DNA from: an uncultured Bacteroidales bacterium
GTDB lineage: Bacteria > Bacteroidota > Bacteroidia > Bacteroidales > F082
DNA length: 56,619 nt
Direction: 5' to 3'
Assembly: GCA_937896895.1 (NCBI GenBank)
Contig: CALBNV010000090.1
Span: 1 to 56,619, forward strand
Of the stretch, positions 22,942 to 30,501 are shown in pieces. Position 1 is the stretch's first letter. Each line of letters starts with the position of its first letter. The notes under the pieces are model-generated. The model was not told where the DNA came from, searched no databases, and saw only the letters and a list, made by a program, of their open reading frames with translations. Made by a program: the position numbers and the translations under genes.

Positions 22942-25350
22942 CTATTTCAGTGTCACTCTTGTAATCCCCGCGCCGCCGGTTTCAAGGCTCGCGTCGTTGA
23001 AACTCTGCACGCAACTTTGATGACTCAGATATTCTCTTATCATCTTCCGCAAGATTCCGTTTCCTTTTCCGTGAAGGATGCTGATGTCTTTGATACTTAA
23101 TAAATTGGCATCGTCGATGTATTTCGCCACGTTGTCAACGGCTTCCTCGCCGCGTTGTCCGCGGACATCAAGAGTGAGGTTGAATTTCTCGACTTTCTCG
23201 CTGATGTCGCTCATGATGTTTTTCTTCAGGAACGACGGGTTGTGCGCCGCTTTCCGTGCAGTCGCCTTGCTGATTTTCCGCAACTTGTCGGCTGTTGTAC
23301 GCAGCCTGATCTCGCCGAATTGAACCGTGACATCGGTGTCGGTCATCGCCACAAGCTCGCCGACGACCTCCAACTCGTTGATACACACCATGTCGCCGAC
23401 TTTCAGGTCTTCTTTCTCGGTTTCTTTCTCTTCGACTTTCAACTTCTTTGAAATCTCCTTGGCATCGTTTTCGAGGTTCTGTTTCATCTCCCTGAGCTCG
23501 TCGCGAAGCTCTTTCGTGCGTGCCTTTTCCGCCTGCGCCTCCTTTATCTCGCGAATCGTGTTCTCAATCTTCGCGTTCGCCTTGTCGATGAGCGACTGCG
23601 CCTCTTTGTTGGCTTCCTTCAAAAGCTGGTTTTTCTTTCTCTCTACTTCGGAAAGAAGCCCCTTGTATTTTGTAACTACTTCATCAAGAAGCTTTTCCGC
23701 AACATTAAGCTCGTATTGCTTTTTTCTGACCTCTTTCTTTTCAACCTCAAGTTGCTGAAGTTGTTTCTCGAAATCGAGATGTTCCTTGCCGGAGATTTCC
23801 GCCGCGCTGTCTAAGATTTCTTCCGGGAAACCGATGTTTTTGGCAATCTCGAACGCAAACGAGCTGCCCGGTTTGCCGATCATCATCATGTAAAGCGGCT
23901 GCAGGAATCTCGTGTCGAACAGCATCGCGCCGTTCACTATGCCGGGGTTGTTGTCGGCGAGAAGTTTCAGGTTTGCGTAGTGTGTCGTCACAACGCCGAA
24001 TGCTTTCTTCTCGTTCATTTTCAGCAAGATGGCTTCCGCGATGGCACCGCCGAGCTGCGGCTCCGTGCCTGTCCCGAACTCGTCAATCAGAAACAATGAC
24101 CGCTCGTTGCCGTGCTGAAGAAGGTTCTTCATGTTGAGAAGATGCGAACTGTACGTACTCAAGTCATTTTCAAGCGATTGCTCGTCGCCGATGTCGATGA
24201 ACATGTCGTGGAAGACGCCGCATCTCGAATCGGTTTTCATCGGCACAGCAAGTCCGCATTGAAGCATATACTGGACAAGCCCTATCGTCTTGAGACACAC
24301 CGACTTGCCGCCGGCATTAGGTCCGGAGATGACCAAAATTCTTGAATCGTCGTCGAGTTTCAAATCCAGAGGCGTAATATGTTTGCCCTGCGATTTGAGT
24401 TTCTGCTCAAGCAACGGATGCCGTGCTTCACGCCACTCAAACATCGGAGTGTCAACGACTTCCGGGATGATGCAGCCGTATTCGTGGCAAAGCAACGCCT
24501 TCGCGCGGATGAAGTCGATGAGACCGAGAAGCCGCCATGCCTGAATCAGATTCGGAATCTGCGGCCTTAGAATCTTCGTGAAAGCAAGCAGAATCTTGTT
24601 GATCTCGCGGCGTTCGGCATATTCCAACTCCCTGATTTCGTTGTTGGTATCGAATATTTCGGCAGGCTCGATGTAAACTGTCTGACCTGTCGCCGACTCG
24701 TCGTGGATGAAACCGCGGAGCGACCGTTTGTCGGCGGCTTTCACTGGGATTACAAGGCGTCCGTCGCGTATCGTCATCTCGGCTGTGCTGTCGGTCCAGC
24801 CGGCGTTCTTCGCGTCGTTGAGGATCTTGTGCATCCTGTGGTCGATGGAACTTTGTTTGCGGCGCATGTCACGGCGGATCTCCAAAAGGTCGGATGAGGC
24901 GTTGTCGGGAATCTCGCCTTTGTCGTCAATGATTCGGTTTATCTCTGTAAAGATATGATTGTCAATGGATAAACCTTCCGCCAAGGCTTTCAGATGCGGC
25001 ACTTTCTCCGAAGATTCCGAATTGAAGAACTTGAAAACATAAAACAAAGCCGAGAGTGCCGGTTTCAGCGCAAAGATGTTTTCGAGGCTTATGACGGTGC
25101 CGTCGATGGCGAGATGCTTGAACTCCTCGCGCAGGTCGTTGTAGTCGCGGACCGGGAACGGGATGCCGTCGCGAAGCAAAACCTCGAAATCCTCAATCAG
25201 TTTCAGCCATGTCTCAATCTCGTCGATGTCGGTCATGAACTTCATCTTGCCGACACGTTCCTTGCCCATCTCGCTGATGCACAAATCGTTGAGTCTCTCT
25301 CTCACGGCTCTGAAGCCTATCTTGTTTTCAAAATCATCCGGATAAATCAC
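22942..25350 (-). CDS. mutS2: Endonuclease MutS2
   Basis: MutS2 ATPase-nuclease of 802 aa, implicated in limiting recombination or in rescue of collided ribosomes. Walker A GPNAGGKS is near residue 342, followed by GDEQSLENDLSTYSSH and the Walker B LFLIDEFGTGTEP. A long Lys/Glu-rich coiled coil at about 520-640, a KOW-like segment and a C-terminal Smr nuclease domain (LDVRGQRGEEAVD, with HGKGNGILR) complete it. I choose a GTG start at 25350 (IYPDDFENKIGF follows), because homologues begin Met-Ile-Tyr-Pro and a TATTTTTG -7 box lies at 25369-25376. The open frame upstream of that is antisense to nadE. Confidence 0.93.
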   Translation of the reverse strand: MIYPDDFENKIGFRAVRERLNDLCISEMGKERVGKMKFMTDIDEIETWLKLIEDFEVLLRDGIPFPVRDYNDLREEFKHLAIDGTVISLENIFALKPALSALFYVFKFFNSESSEKVPHLKALAEGLSIDNHIFTEINRIIDDKGEIPDNASSDLLEIRRDMRRKQSSIDHRMHKILNDAKNAGWTDSTAEMTIRDGRLVIPVKAADKRSLRGFIHDESATGQTVYIEPAEIFDTNNEIRELEYAERREINKILLAFTKILRPQIPNLIQAWRLLGLIDFIRAKALLCHEYGCIIPEVVDTPMFEWREARHPLLEQKLKSQGKHITPLDLKLDDDSRILVISGPNAGGKSVCLKTIGLVQYMLQCGLAVPMKTDSRCGVFHDMFIDIGDEQSLENDLSTYSSHLLNMKNLLQHGNERSLFLIDEFGTGTEPQLGGAIAEAILLKMNEKKAFGVVTTHYANLKLLADNNPGIVNGAMLFDTRFLQPLYMMMIGKPGSSFAFEIAKNIGFPEEILDSAAEISGKEHLDFEKQLQQLEVEKKEVRKKQYELNVAEKLLDEVVTKYKGLLSEVERKKNQLLKEANKEAQSLIDKANAKIENTIREIKEAQAEKARTKELRDELREMKQNLENDAKEISKKLKVEEKETEKEDLKVGDMVCINELEVVGELVAMTDTDVTVQFGEIRLRTTADKLRKISKATARKAAHNPSFLKKNIMSDISEKVEKFNLTLDVRGQRGEEAVDNVAKYIDDANLLSIKDISILHGKGNGILRKMIREYLSHQSCVQSFNDASLETGGAGITRVTLK

Positions 25351-25438
25351 GATAAAAATTTTAGGCTGCAAAAATAGAAAAATTTTACTAATTTTGCGGC
25401 ATAAATAATTGATAATAACAATCATAAAAATATCTGAA

Positions 25439-26185
25439 ATGGAAAATTTTGATGCGAAAAAAGTGAAGGACGCAGTCGTGCGATGGATTCGCGACTGGTT
25501 TGAGCAAAACGGTCCGGGCTGCACTGCGGTTCTCGGTGTCTCCGGCGGTAAGGACAGCAGCGTCGTCGCCGCCTTGTGCGCGGAAGCCCTTGGCGTTGAA
25601 CGGGTTATAGGCGTGACGATGCCAAACGGCATTCAGCCTGACATCGACGACAGCATGAAACTCATCAGTCATCTTGGAATCAAACATGTCTGCATTAATA
25701 TAAAAGGTGCTTACGATGCGATGCTTGACGAGGTGACGAAACAACTTGGAATTATCGATAAAAGCGTTGAACGTCAGACTGTTACAAATCTTCCGCCAAG
25801 GTTGAGGATGACGGCGGTATATGCCGTCTCGCAGTCGGTGAACGGTCGCGTGGCGAACACCTGCAACCTCTCTGAAGACTGGGTCGGATATTCGACGCGT
25901 TACGGCGACGCCGCCGGCGATTTCGCCCCTCTCGGCGGACTCACCGTGCAGGAAGTCAAGGCGATAGGACACGAACTCGGACTGCCAAACGAACTCGTTG
26001 AGAAAGCTCCGTCCGACGGCCTTTGCGGGAAAACCGATGAGGACAACCTCGGTTTCACTTACGCCGTCCTCGACAGATATATCCGCACTGGTATCTGTGA
26101 TGACTTGAAAACCAAAGAGTTAATCGACAGAAAACACAAAATGAACCTGTTCAAGCTGCTGCCGATTCCGAAGTTTGAATTGTAG
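25439..26185 (+). CDS. nadE: NAD synthase
   Basis: ATP-pyrophosphatase-type NAD synthase, 248 aa, converting nicotinate adenine dinucleotide to NAD. Motifs: the PP-loop SGGKDSS near residue 36, TNLPPRLRM, NTCNLSEDW and the KAPSDGLCGKTDE loop. It has no glutaminase domain, so it should use ammonia. The start at 25439 is set by the TAATTTTG -7 box at 25389-25396. Divergent from mutS2. Confidence 0.95.
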   Translation: MENFDAKKVKDAVVRWIRDWFEQNGPGCTAVLGVSGGKDSSVVAALCAEALGVERVIGVTMPNGIQPDIDDSMKLISHLGIKHVCINIKGAYDAMLDEVTKQLGIIDKSVERQTVTNLPPRLRMTAVYAVSQSVNGRVANTCNLSEDWVGYSTRYGDAAGDFAPLGGLTVQEVKAIGHELGLPNELVEKAPSDGLCGKTDEDNLGFTYAVLDRYIRTGICDDLKTKELIDRKHKMNLFKLLPIPKFEL

Positions 26186-26200
26186 ATTACTGTTTAATTG

Positions 26201-26276
26201 TCTCGCGGATTTCACTGATTTAAAGCGGATTTTAATTGTATCTGCTTTAGGTCTGCGGAATCTGCGAGATTTTTTA
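26201..26276 (+). terminator. Probable terminator / tgcgga-rich hairpin after nadE
   Basis: Nested arms tctcgc/gcgaga (26201-26206, 26264-26269) and aaagcgga/tctgcttt (26222-26229, 26241-26248), then six T residues. Similar ctgcgg-rich spacers are frequent in Bacteroidota. Confidence 0.5.
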
Positions 26277-26379
26277 TTTCAACTGCAATATTTTGCAAAT
26301 CGCAGTCGTCTAATGTCCGAAATCGAAAGAATTCTGAAGATTTGTAATTAAAATATTGTTAAATAAAATTTAAATTATT

Positions 26380-26859
26380 ATGAATACGTTGTTAATCAAT
26401 TTGTTAAGTATTGTTTCTCTTGATGGTAAAGATATTTCTGGCATAATTTTTTTCATTGGGATTTTTGGTGCTGCAATTGTTGATATAATTTTTGAGTCAA
26501 ATAGAAAAAAGCACAAGATTGACAAACAGGCTGAAATCTTACATGAAGCCATTCAAAAGGGTGGAACGGAAAATATCAATGTTTCTGAAATTGTCGGAGC
26601 TTTCAATGACAAGAAGAAAACTTTGAAACTCACAATCATCAAGAATTTGAAGGCGGGACTTATTTGCTCGCTTATAGGACTCGGTCTGATTGTTGTCGCA
26701 TTATTGGTAATTAATAATGTTGATTTGAGAAATGTCATGTATGTCGGTGGTGGCGTTCTGGTCGCTGTCGGAGTTGCTTTTGTCATAACATTCTTTATAT
26801 CAAATAGTTATCTTGCAAAAGAGATTGAAGCCGAAGAAAGAAAGCTGACCGGGAAATGA
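26380..26859 (+). CDS. Small membrane protein upstream of an ECF sigma factor
   Basis: A 159-aa protein with one N-terminal transmembrane helix (about 20-38), a charged middle with KKHKIDKQAEILHEAIQKGG, and two C-terminal helices (about 93-110 and 120-140). It resembles the DUF6249-type membrane proteins often paired with sigma factors in Bacteroidota. The stop overlaps the start of the sigma gene by 4 bp. A sensory or anti-sigma role is inferred from context only. AT-rich. Confidence 0.6.
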   Translation: MNTLLINLLSIVSLDGKDISGIIFFIGIFGAAIVDIIFESNRKKHKIDKQAEILHEAIQKGGTENINVSEIVGAFNDKKKTLKLTIIKNLKAGLICSLIGLGLIVVALLVINNVDLRNVMYVGGGVLVAVGVAFVITFFISNSYLAKEIEAEERKLTGK

Positions 26860-27359
26860 TGTCAAAGGAGCAATTCATATCATATCTTGAAAGCAATCAG
26901 GAATCGTTGCGGCGGTTTCTGATTGTGCTTTGCTGCGGCGACAAAATGACAGCCGACGACATCGCGCAGGATGCAATGCTCAAGGCATGGATGAAAATCT
27001 CCACATTTGACGAAAAATCGAAGTTCTCCACCTGGATTTTCAAAATCGCATACAACACCTATCTTGATTTCCGGAAATCTTATTGGAATAAGAACACTGA
27101 AAATATTGATGAAAATATTGATAATGAAAGATTTATATCTGAATATTCAACCAGTGAATCATTTTTGAACGACAAATTGTATGCGGCGATTGACAAACTT
27201 TCCACATGGGAGAGGTCTGCGGTTTTGCTGTATTATCTTGAAGAAAAGCCAATCAAGGAGATTTCAAAAATTCTTGAGATGCCACAAAGCACGATAATGT
27301 CGCATCTTTTCAGGGCGAGGAAACATCTGAAATCGCTGTTGAAAAACGACATACTGTGA
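26856..27359 (+). CDS. ECF-type RNA polymerase sigma factor
   Basis: Sigma-70 family protein of 167 aa with region 2 (ADDIAQDAMLKAWMKI, then FSTWIFKIAYNTYLDF) and region 4 (LSTWERSAVLLYYLEEKP with the helix-turn-helix SKILEMPQSTIMSHLFRARK). No region 3, as expected for an ECF sigma. It overlaps the upstream membrane-protein gene by 4 bp and is followed after 45 bp by another small membrane protein, so the three probably form one signalling operon. It has no adjacent TonB receptor or FecR homologue, unlike many Bacteroidota ECF systems. Confidence 0.9.
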   Translation: MMSKEQFISYLESNQESLRRFLIVLCCGDKMTADDIAQDAMLKAWMKISTFDEKSKFSTWIFKIAYNTYLDFRKSYWNKNTENIDENIDNERFISEYSTSESFLNDKLYAAIDKLSTWERSAVLLYYLEEKPIKEISKILEMPQSTIMSHLFRARKHLKSLLKNDIL

Positions 27360-27404
27360 CCGGACATCAGCCGGACAAAATCAATTCACAAAAAATGCAA
27401 AGCA

Positions 27405-27704
27405 ATGAAAATGTTTAAATTAGATAAGGAGATAACCGGACATCTGACGGACATCGCACCGAAAATCAAAGATGGCGATGTTTTTATGAAGGATGTGAAA
27501 AGACAACTCGATTTGCTGCCAGAACCGAGCAAGGCTGAGCTGGCTTTGGGCTTGTGGGAGAAAATGTTGCGTAAAGAATACAGACTCAGTTCGTTTTTAG
27601 GTTTTACTCTGACAGGTGCTGGAATTGTAGTGTTCGGCGGAATTTGTTTCTTGAATTTCGGGGCGATTGTATCGTTTATTTCAATGCTCATTTCAAAATT
27701 TTAA
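27405..27704 (+). CDS. Small membrane protein downstream of ECF sigma, candidate anti-sigma
   Basis: A 99-aa protein: about 60 cytoplasmic residues including PSKAELALGLWEKMLRKEYR, then a hydrophobic segment of about 35 residues that could form one or two helices at the C-terminus. The topology, a short cytoplasmic domain before a membrane anchor, suits an anti-sigma factor, and the gene follows the sigma gene directly. No zinc-binding anti-sigma motif is present, so the role stays open. Confidence 0.5.
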   Translation: MKMFKLDKEITGHLTDIAPKIKDGDVFMKDVKRQLDLLPEPSKAELALGLWEKMLRKEYRLSSFLGFTLTGAGIVVFGGICFLNFGAIVSFISMLISKF

Positions 27705-27816
27705 ATTTCCTTCAATTTGTGCAGGGAAAACCGCGGATTTTATTAATTTTGCGAAAAATTATCCGCAAAACAATCCGCATTAAATCTGCGTGGTTTGCGG
27801 GAAACATCAAATTATC

Positions 27817-28557
27817 ATGATCCGTTTTGAAGTTTGCACAAATAGTTGTCAGTCAGTGTGTAACGCAATGGAAGGCGGTGCGCAGTGCGCCGAGCTTTGC
27901 GAGGCGCTCGAAGTCGGCGGCGTCACCCCGTCGTACGGCACTTTGCTAAAGGTGTCGAAAATTGTCGAGAAATCAAAAAACTTTGACGTCCGCGTCTTGA
28001 TTCGTTGCCGTCCGGGAAACTATATCTATAATGATGATGAAATCGACACGATGTGCGAAGATATAAAAATGACTAAAAGTCTTGGTTATGAAGGTGTTGT
28101 CATCGGCGCACTCAATGAAAACGGCGAGCTTGACGTTCCGGCGATAAAGAAGATGATGACAGCTGGTGAAGGCATGAAATTCACTTTCCACCGCGCCATC
28201 GACGCTTGCAAAAACCCTGTGAAAGCAATGGAAACGTTGATTGACCTCGGCTTCGACAAGGTCCTGACTTCAGGCGGAAAACCGAATGCCTTGGCTGGAA
28301 TCGAAATGATAGCCGAACTCCAGAAACGTTTCGGCGAGAAAATAAACATCATGGCCGGCGGCGTCAACCTCAACAATATCAAAGAGATAATTGCCGGAAC
28401 CGGTGTTAGGAACTGCCACGCTTCACTGACAACCATCGTGGAAAACTATCACGCCGAACTGTATCCGAATCAGGTTGACAACACAGGTGCCGGAATGACG
28501 TGGAAAGTCTCCAACTTGCAGAAAATCAAAGAGTTTGTTGAACTTATAAAAGATTGA
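27817..28557 (+). CDS. cutC: CutC family protein (copper homeostasis)
   Basis: TIM-barrel protein of 246 aa with the CutC landmarks EVCTNSCQSV at the start, ELCEALEVGGVTPSYG, FTFHRAID, and VLTSGGKPNAL. Historically linked to copper tolerance; the actual activity of the family is uncertain. Start set at ATG 27817 (MIRFEVC), since homologues begin there. The upstream region holds several ccgc/tgcgg repeats and a TTAATTTTG -7-like box near 27745. Confidence 0.9.
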   Translation: MIRFEVCTNSCQSVCNAMEGGAQCAELCEALEVGGVTPSYGTLLKVSKIVEKSKNFDVRVLIRCRPGNYIYNDDEIDTMCEDIKMTKSLGYEGVVIGALNENGELDVPAIKKMMTAGEGMKFTFHRAIDACKNPVKAMETLIDLGFDKVLTSGGKPNALAGIEMIAELQKRFGEKINIMAGGVNLNNIKEIIAGTGVRNCHASLTTIVENYHAELYPNQVDNTGAGMTWKVSNLQKIKEFVELIKD

Positions 28558-28647
28558 ATATCTATATACTGATTTATTAGATATTTTTAATAACAGAAAA
28601 TAAAATATATTTTATAATTCAATTGTCCATATATCAGAAAATATATG

Positions 28648-28655
28648 TATTTTTG
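28648..28655 (+). promoter_or_regulatory. -7 box for hipBA
   Basis: TATTTTTG, 15 bp before the ATG at 28671; it lies inside the longer reading frame and so excludes the upstream start at 28623. Confidence 0.65.
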
Positions 28656-28670
28656 CGAAAATTTGATGAT

Positions 28671-28982
28671 ATGGATTATGATATTATGACTGGTATTGAT
28701 TGGGTCAGGCTGTTGGGCGAACGTTTCCGTTCGTACAGGATGGCTTCGGAGCAGACCCAGGAGGAAATAGCTTGTAAATCAGGCGTTACTGTGCAAACTG
28801 TGAGGCGATTTGAAAGCGGCAAAGTAAGGAATCTCACTATCGCAACATTGGTGGCTTTGATGAAGACAGTCGGGATGGTCGCGAATTTTGACACACTGCT
28901 GCCTGAGATTCCGTTGTCGCCATATTTGATGAATGAAATTAAAGGAACTGAAAAACAAAGAATCAGACACAAAAAGAAATGA
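28671..28982 (+). CDS. hipB: HipB-like XRE antitoxin
   Basis: Helix-turn-helix (XRE) protein of 103 aa: SEQTQEEIACKSGVTVQTVRRFESGKVRNLT is the DNA-binding unit (quoted in parts: TQEEIACKSGV and VRRFESGK). In HipBA modules this partner binds the operator and neutralises HipA. Its stop overlaps the hipA start by 4 bp. Confidence 0.85.
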   Translation: MDYDIMTGIDWVRLLGERFRSYRMASEQTQEEIACKSGVTVQTVRRFESGKVRNLTIATLVALMKTVGMVANFDTLLPEIPLSPYLMNEIKGTEKQRIRHKKK

Positions 28983-30484
28983 AAAATGTCGTGTTGAAAG
29001 TGTTTCTGTGGAACAAGGAGGTCGGTTGCTTGCGCTGGGATGAACGTAAGTCGTTGGCGTATTTTGTGTTCAACAAGGATTTCTTGTCATCAGGTTTGGA
29101 CGTGTTTCCTTTGCTCGCACCAATAAATGCTTCGAGGGCATATTTGCCCGTTGCTGGTGATAAAAGGAAGATATACTGTGGATTGCCGCCGTTTATCGCT
29201 GATTCGTTGCCGGATCATTGGGGCAATCTCGTTTTTGAGCAATGGATGAATAGTAATGGATTGAAAAACAATGCTGTAACACCATTGGACAAGTTGGCGT
29301 TCATTGGGAAACGAGCTATGGGTGCATTGGAATACAGGCCGGAAACTGAACGTAAGGATGCGGATGCATGCCTTGCCATTGACGAACTTGCGGAGTTGGC
29401 TGAAAAGATTTATTCTCAGCGTGCGGGAATGTCGGTATTGCCTTCGGAGTCGCTTACCTTGCAAAGTCTTTTTGATATCGGGACCTCGGCAGGAGGCCGT
29501 CAGCCAAAGGCAGTTGTTGCAATAAATGATAAGACGGGTGAGATAAAGTCGGGGCAAATTTCTGGTTTGAATGATTTTAGCTATCATATTCTGAAATTTG
29601 CTGTCAATGACGGATATCCTGCAACTGAAATGGAGATGACTTATTATGAATTAGCTGTCAATGCCGGTTTGAAAATGATGCCGAGCCGCATTTTGAATGC
29701 TGACCGGCACAGCCATTTTCTTACTGAAAGATTCGACAGGAAAGATGGTAAAAAAGTTTTTGTGCAGACTTTGTCTGCGATAAATCCTGATGCCGAGAGT
29801 TACGAGGACCTGTTTTCCACTTGCAGAAAACTGCATGTGCCAGAGCAAGAAATCCGCGAACTTTTCAGGCAGATGGCTTTCAATTTTTTCGCCTCAAATA
29901 CCGATGACCATAACAAGAATTTCTCGTTTATCATGGACGAAAACGGCAGCTGGCATCTGGCACCGCCATACGATATGACATTCACTGCCGATTTGCGCAG
30001 CCCGGCGACACGGCATCTGCATTGTATGTCAATGTTCGGCAAACTTGATGGCGTGACAGCTGATGACATGATGAAATTTGCAGTTGAACATGGTGTCAAA
30101 AATGCCGGTTATATGATTGAAAAAGTGTGCGAATCCATAACACATTTCAGGGAGACAGCAATGAAAAACGCTGTCCCTCTTGTCTGGGTTGACAGGGTGG
30201 AGGAGTACCTTCAATCCATTGTCCCAGAGAAGTTTAAAGATAAAATGTCGGGATGGAAACCGCGTGAAGTTTCATCGGAGATGAATGGCCGTGTTGTGGA
30301 AAACATCCATTTTGAAATGTCGTCTAATGGTAACATTCATCTTTGCGCCATCATCGACGGCAATGAACGCAAATATGTCTTTAGTTCAAAGAATATTGAA
30401 TTTCAAAGTATTATAAACAAAGGTTTCAATATGATGCCCGATGAGGATAAGATTGAGTATGTTAAACAATACATTATCAAATAG
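28979..30484 (+). CDS. hipA: HipA family toxin kinase
   Basis: Serine/threonine kinase toxin of 501 aa; HipA phosphorylates glutamyl-tRNA synthetase in E. coli, and related toxins have other targets. N-terminal HipA_N features (SLPDHWGNLVFEQW) are followed by the nucleotide-binding loop TSAGGRQPKA, the catalytic NTDDHNKN near residue 307 and the metal-binding YDMTF. All active-site residues are present. It is longer than E. coli HipA by some 60 residues because of a C-terminal extension of about 110 residues rich in beta strand (VENIHFEMSSNGNIHLC). It follows hipB with a 4-bp overlap and ends 17 bp before a beta-mannosidase gene. Confidence 0.9.
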   Translation: MKNVVLKVFLWNKEVGCLRWDERKSLAYFVFNKDFLSSGLDVFPLLAPINASRAYLPVAGDKRKIYCGLPPFIADSLPDHWGNLVFEQWMNSNGLKNNAVTPLDKLAFIGKRAMGALEYRPETERKDADACLAIDELAELAEKIYSQRAGMSVLPSESLTLQSLFDIGTSAGGRQPKAVVAINDKTGEIKSGQISGLNDFSYHILKFAVNDGYPATEMEMTYYELAVNAGLKMMPSRILNADRHSHFLTERFDRKDGKKVFVQTLSAINPDAESYEDLFSTCRKLHVPEQEIRELFRQMAFNFFASNTDDHNKNFSFIMDENGSWHLAPPYDMTFTADLRSPATRHLHCMSMFGKLDGVTADDMMKFAVEHGVKNAGYMIEKVCESITHFRETAMKNAVPLVWVDRVEEYLQSIVPEKFKDKMSGWKPREVSSEMNGRVVENIHFEMSSNGNIHLCAIIDGNERKYVFSSKNIEFQSIINKGFNMMPDEDKIEYVKQYIIK

Positions 30485-30501
30485 ATAAACATTTAATAAA
30501 T

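Noticed and set aside
22933..23100. Continuation of ParE
   Set aside because: The frame stays open by chance through antisense mutS2 sequence; ParE similarity ends near 22932.
25351..25632. N-terminal extension of MutS2 to an upstream ATG
   Set aside because: The extension is antisense to nadE and crosses the mutS2 promoter; homologues start Met-Ile-Tyr-Pro, matching the GTG at 25350.
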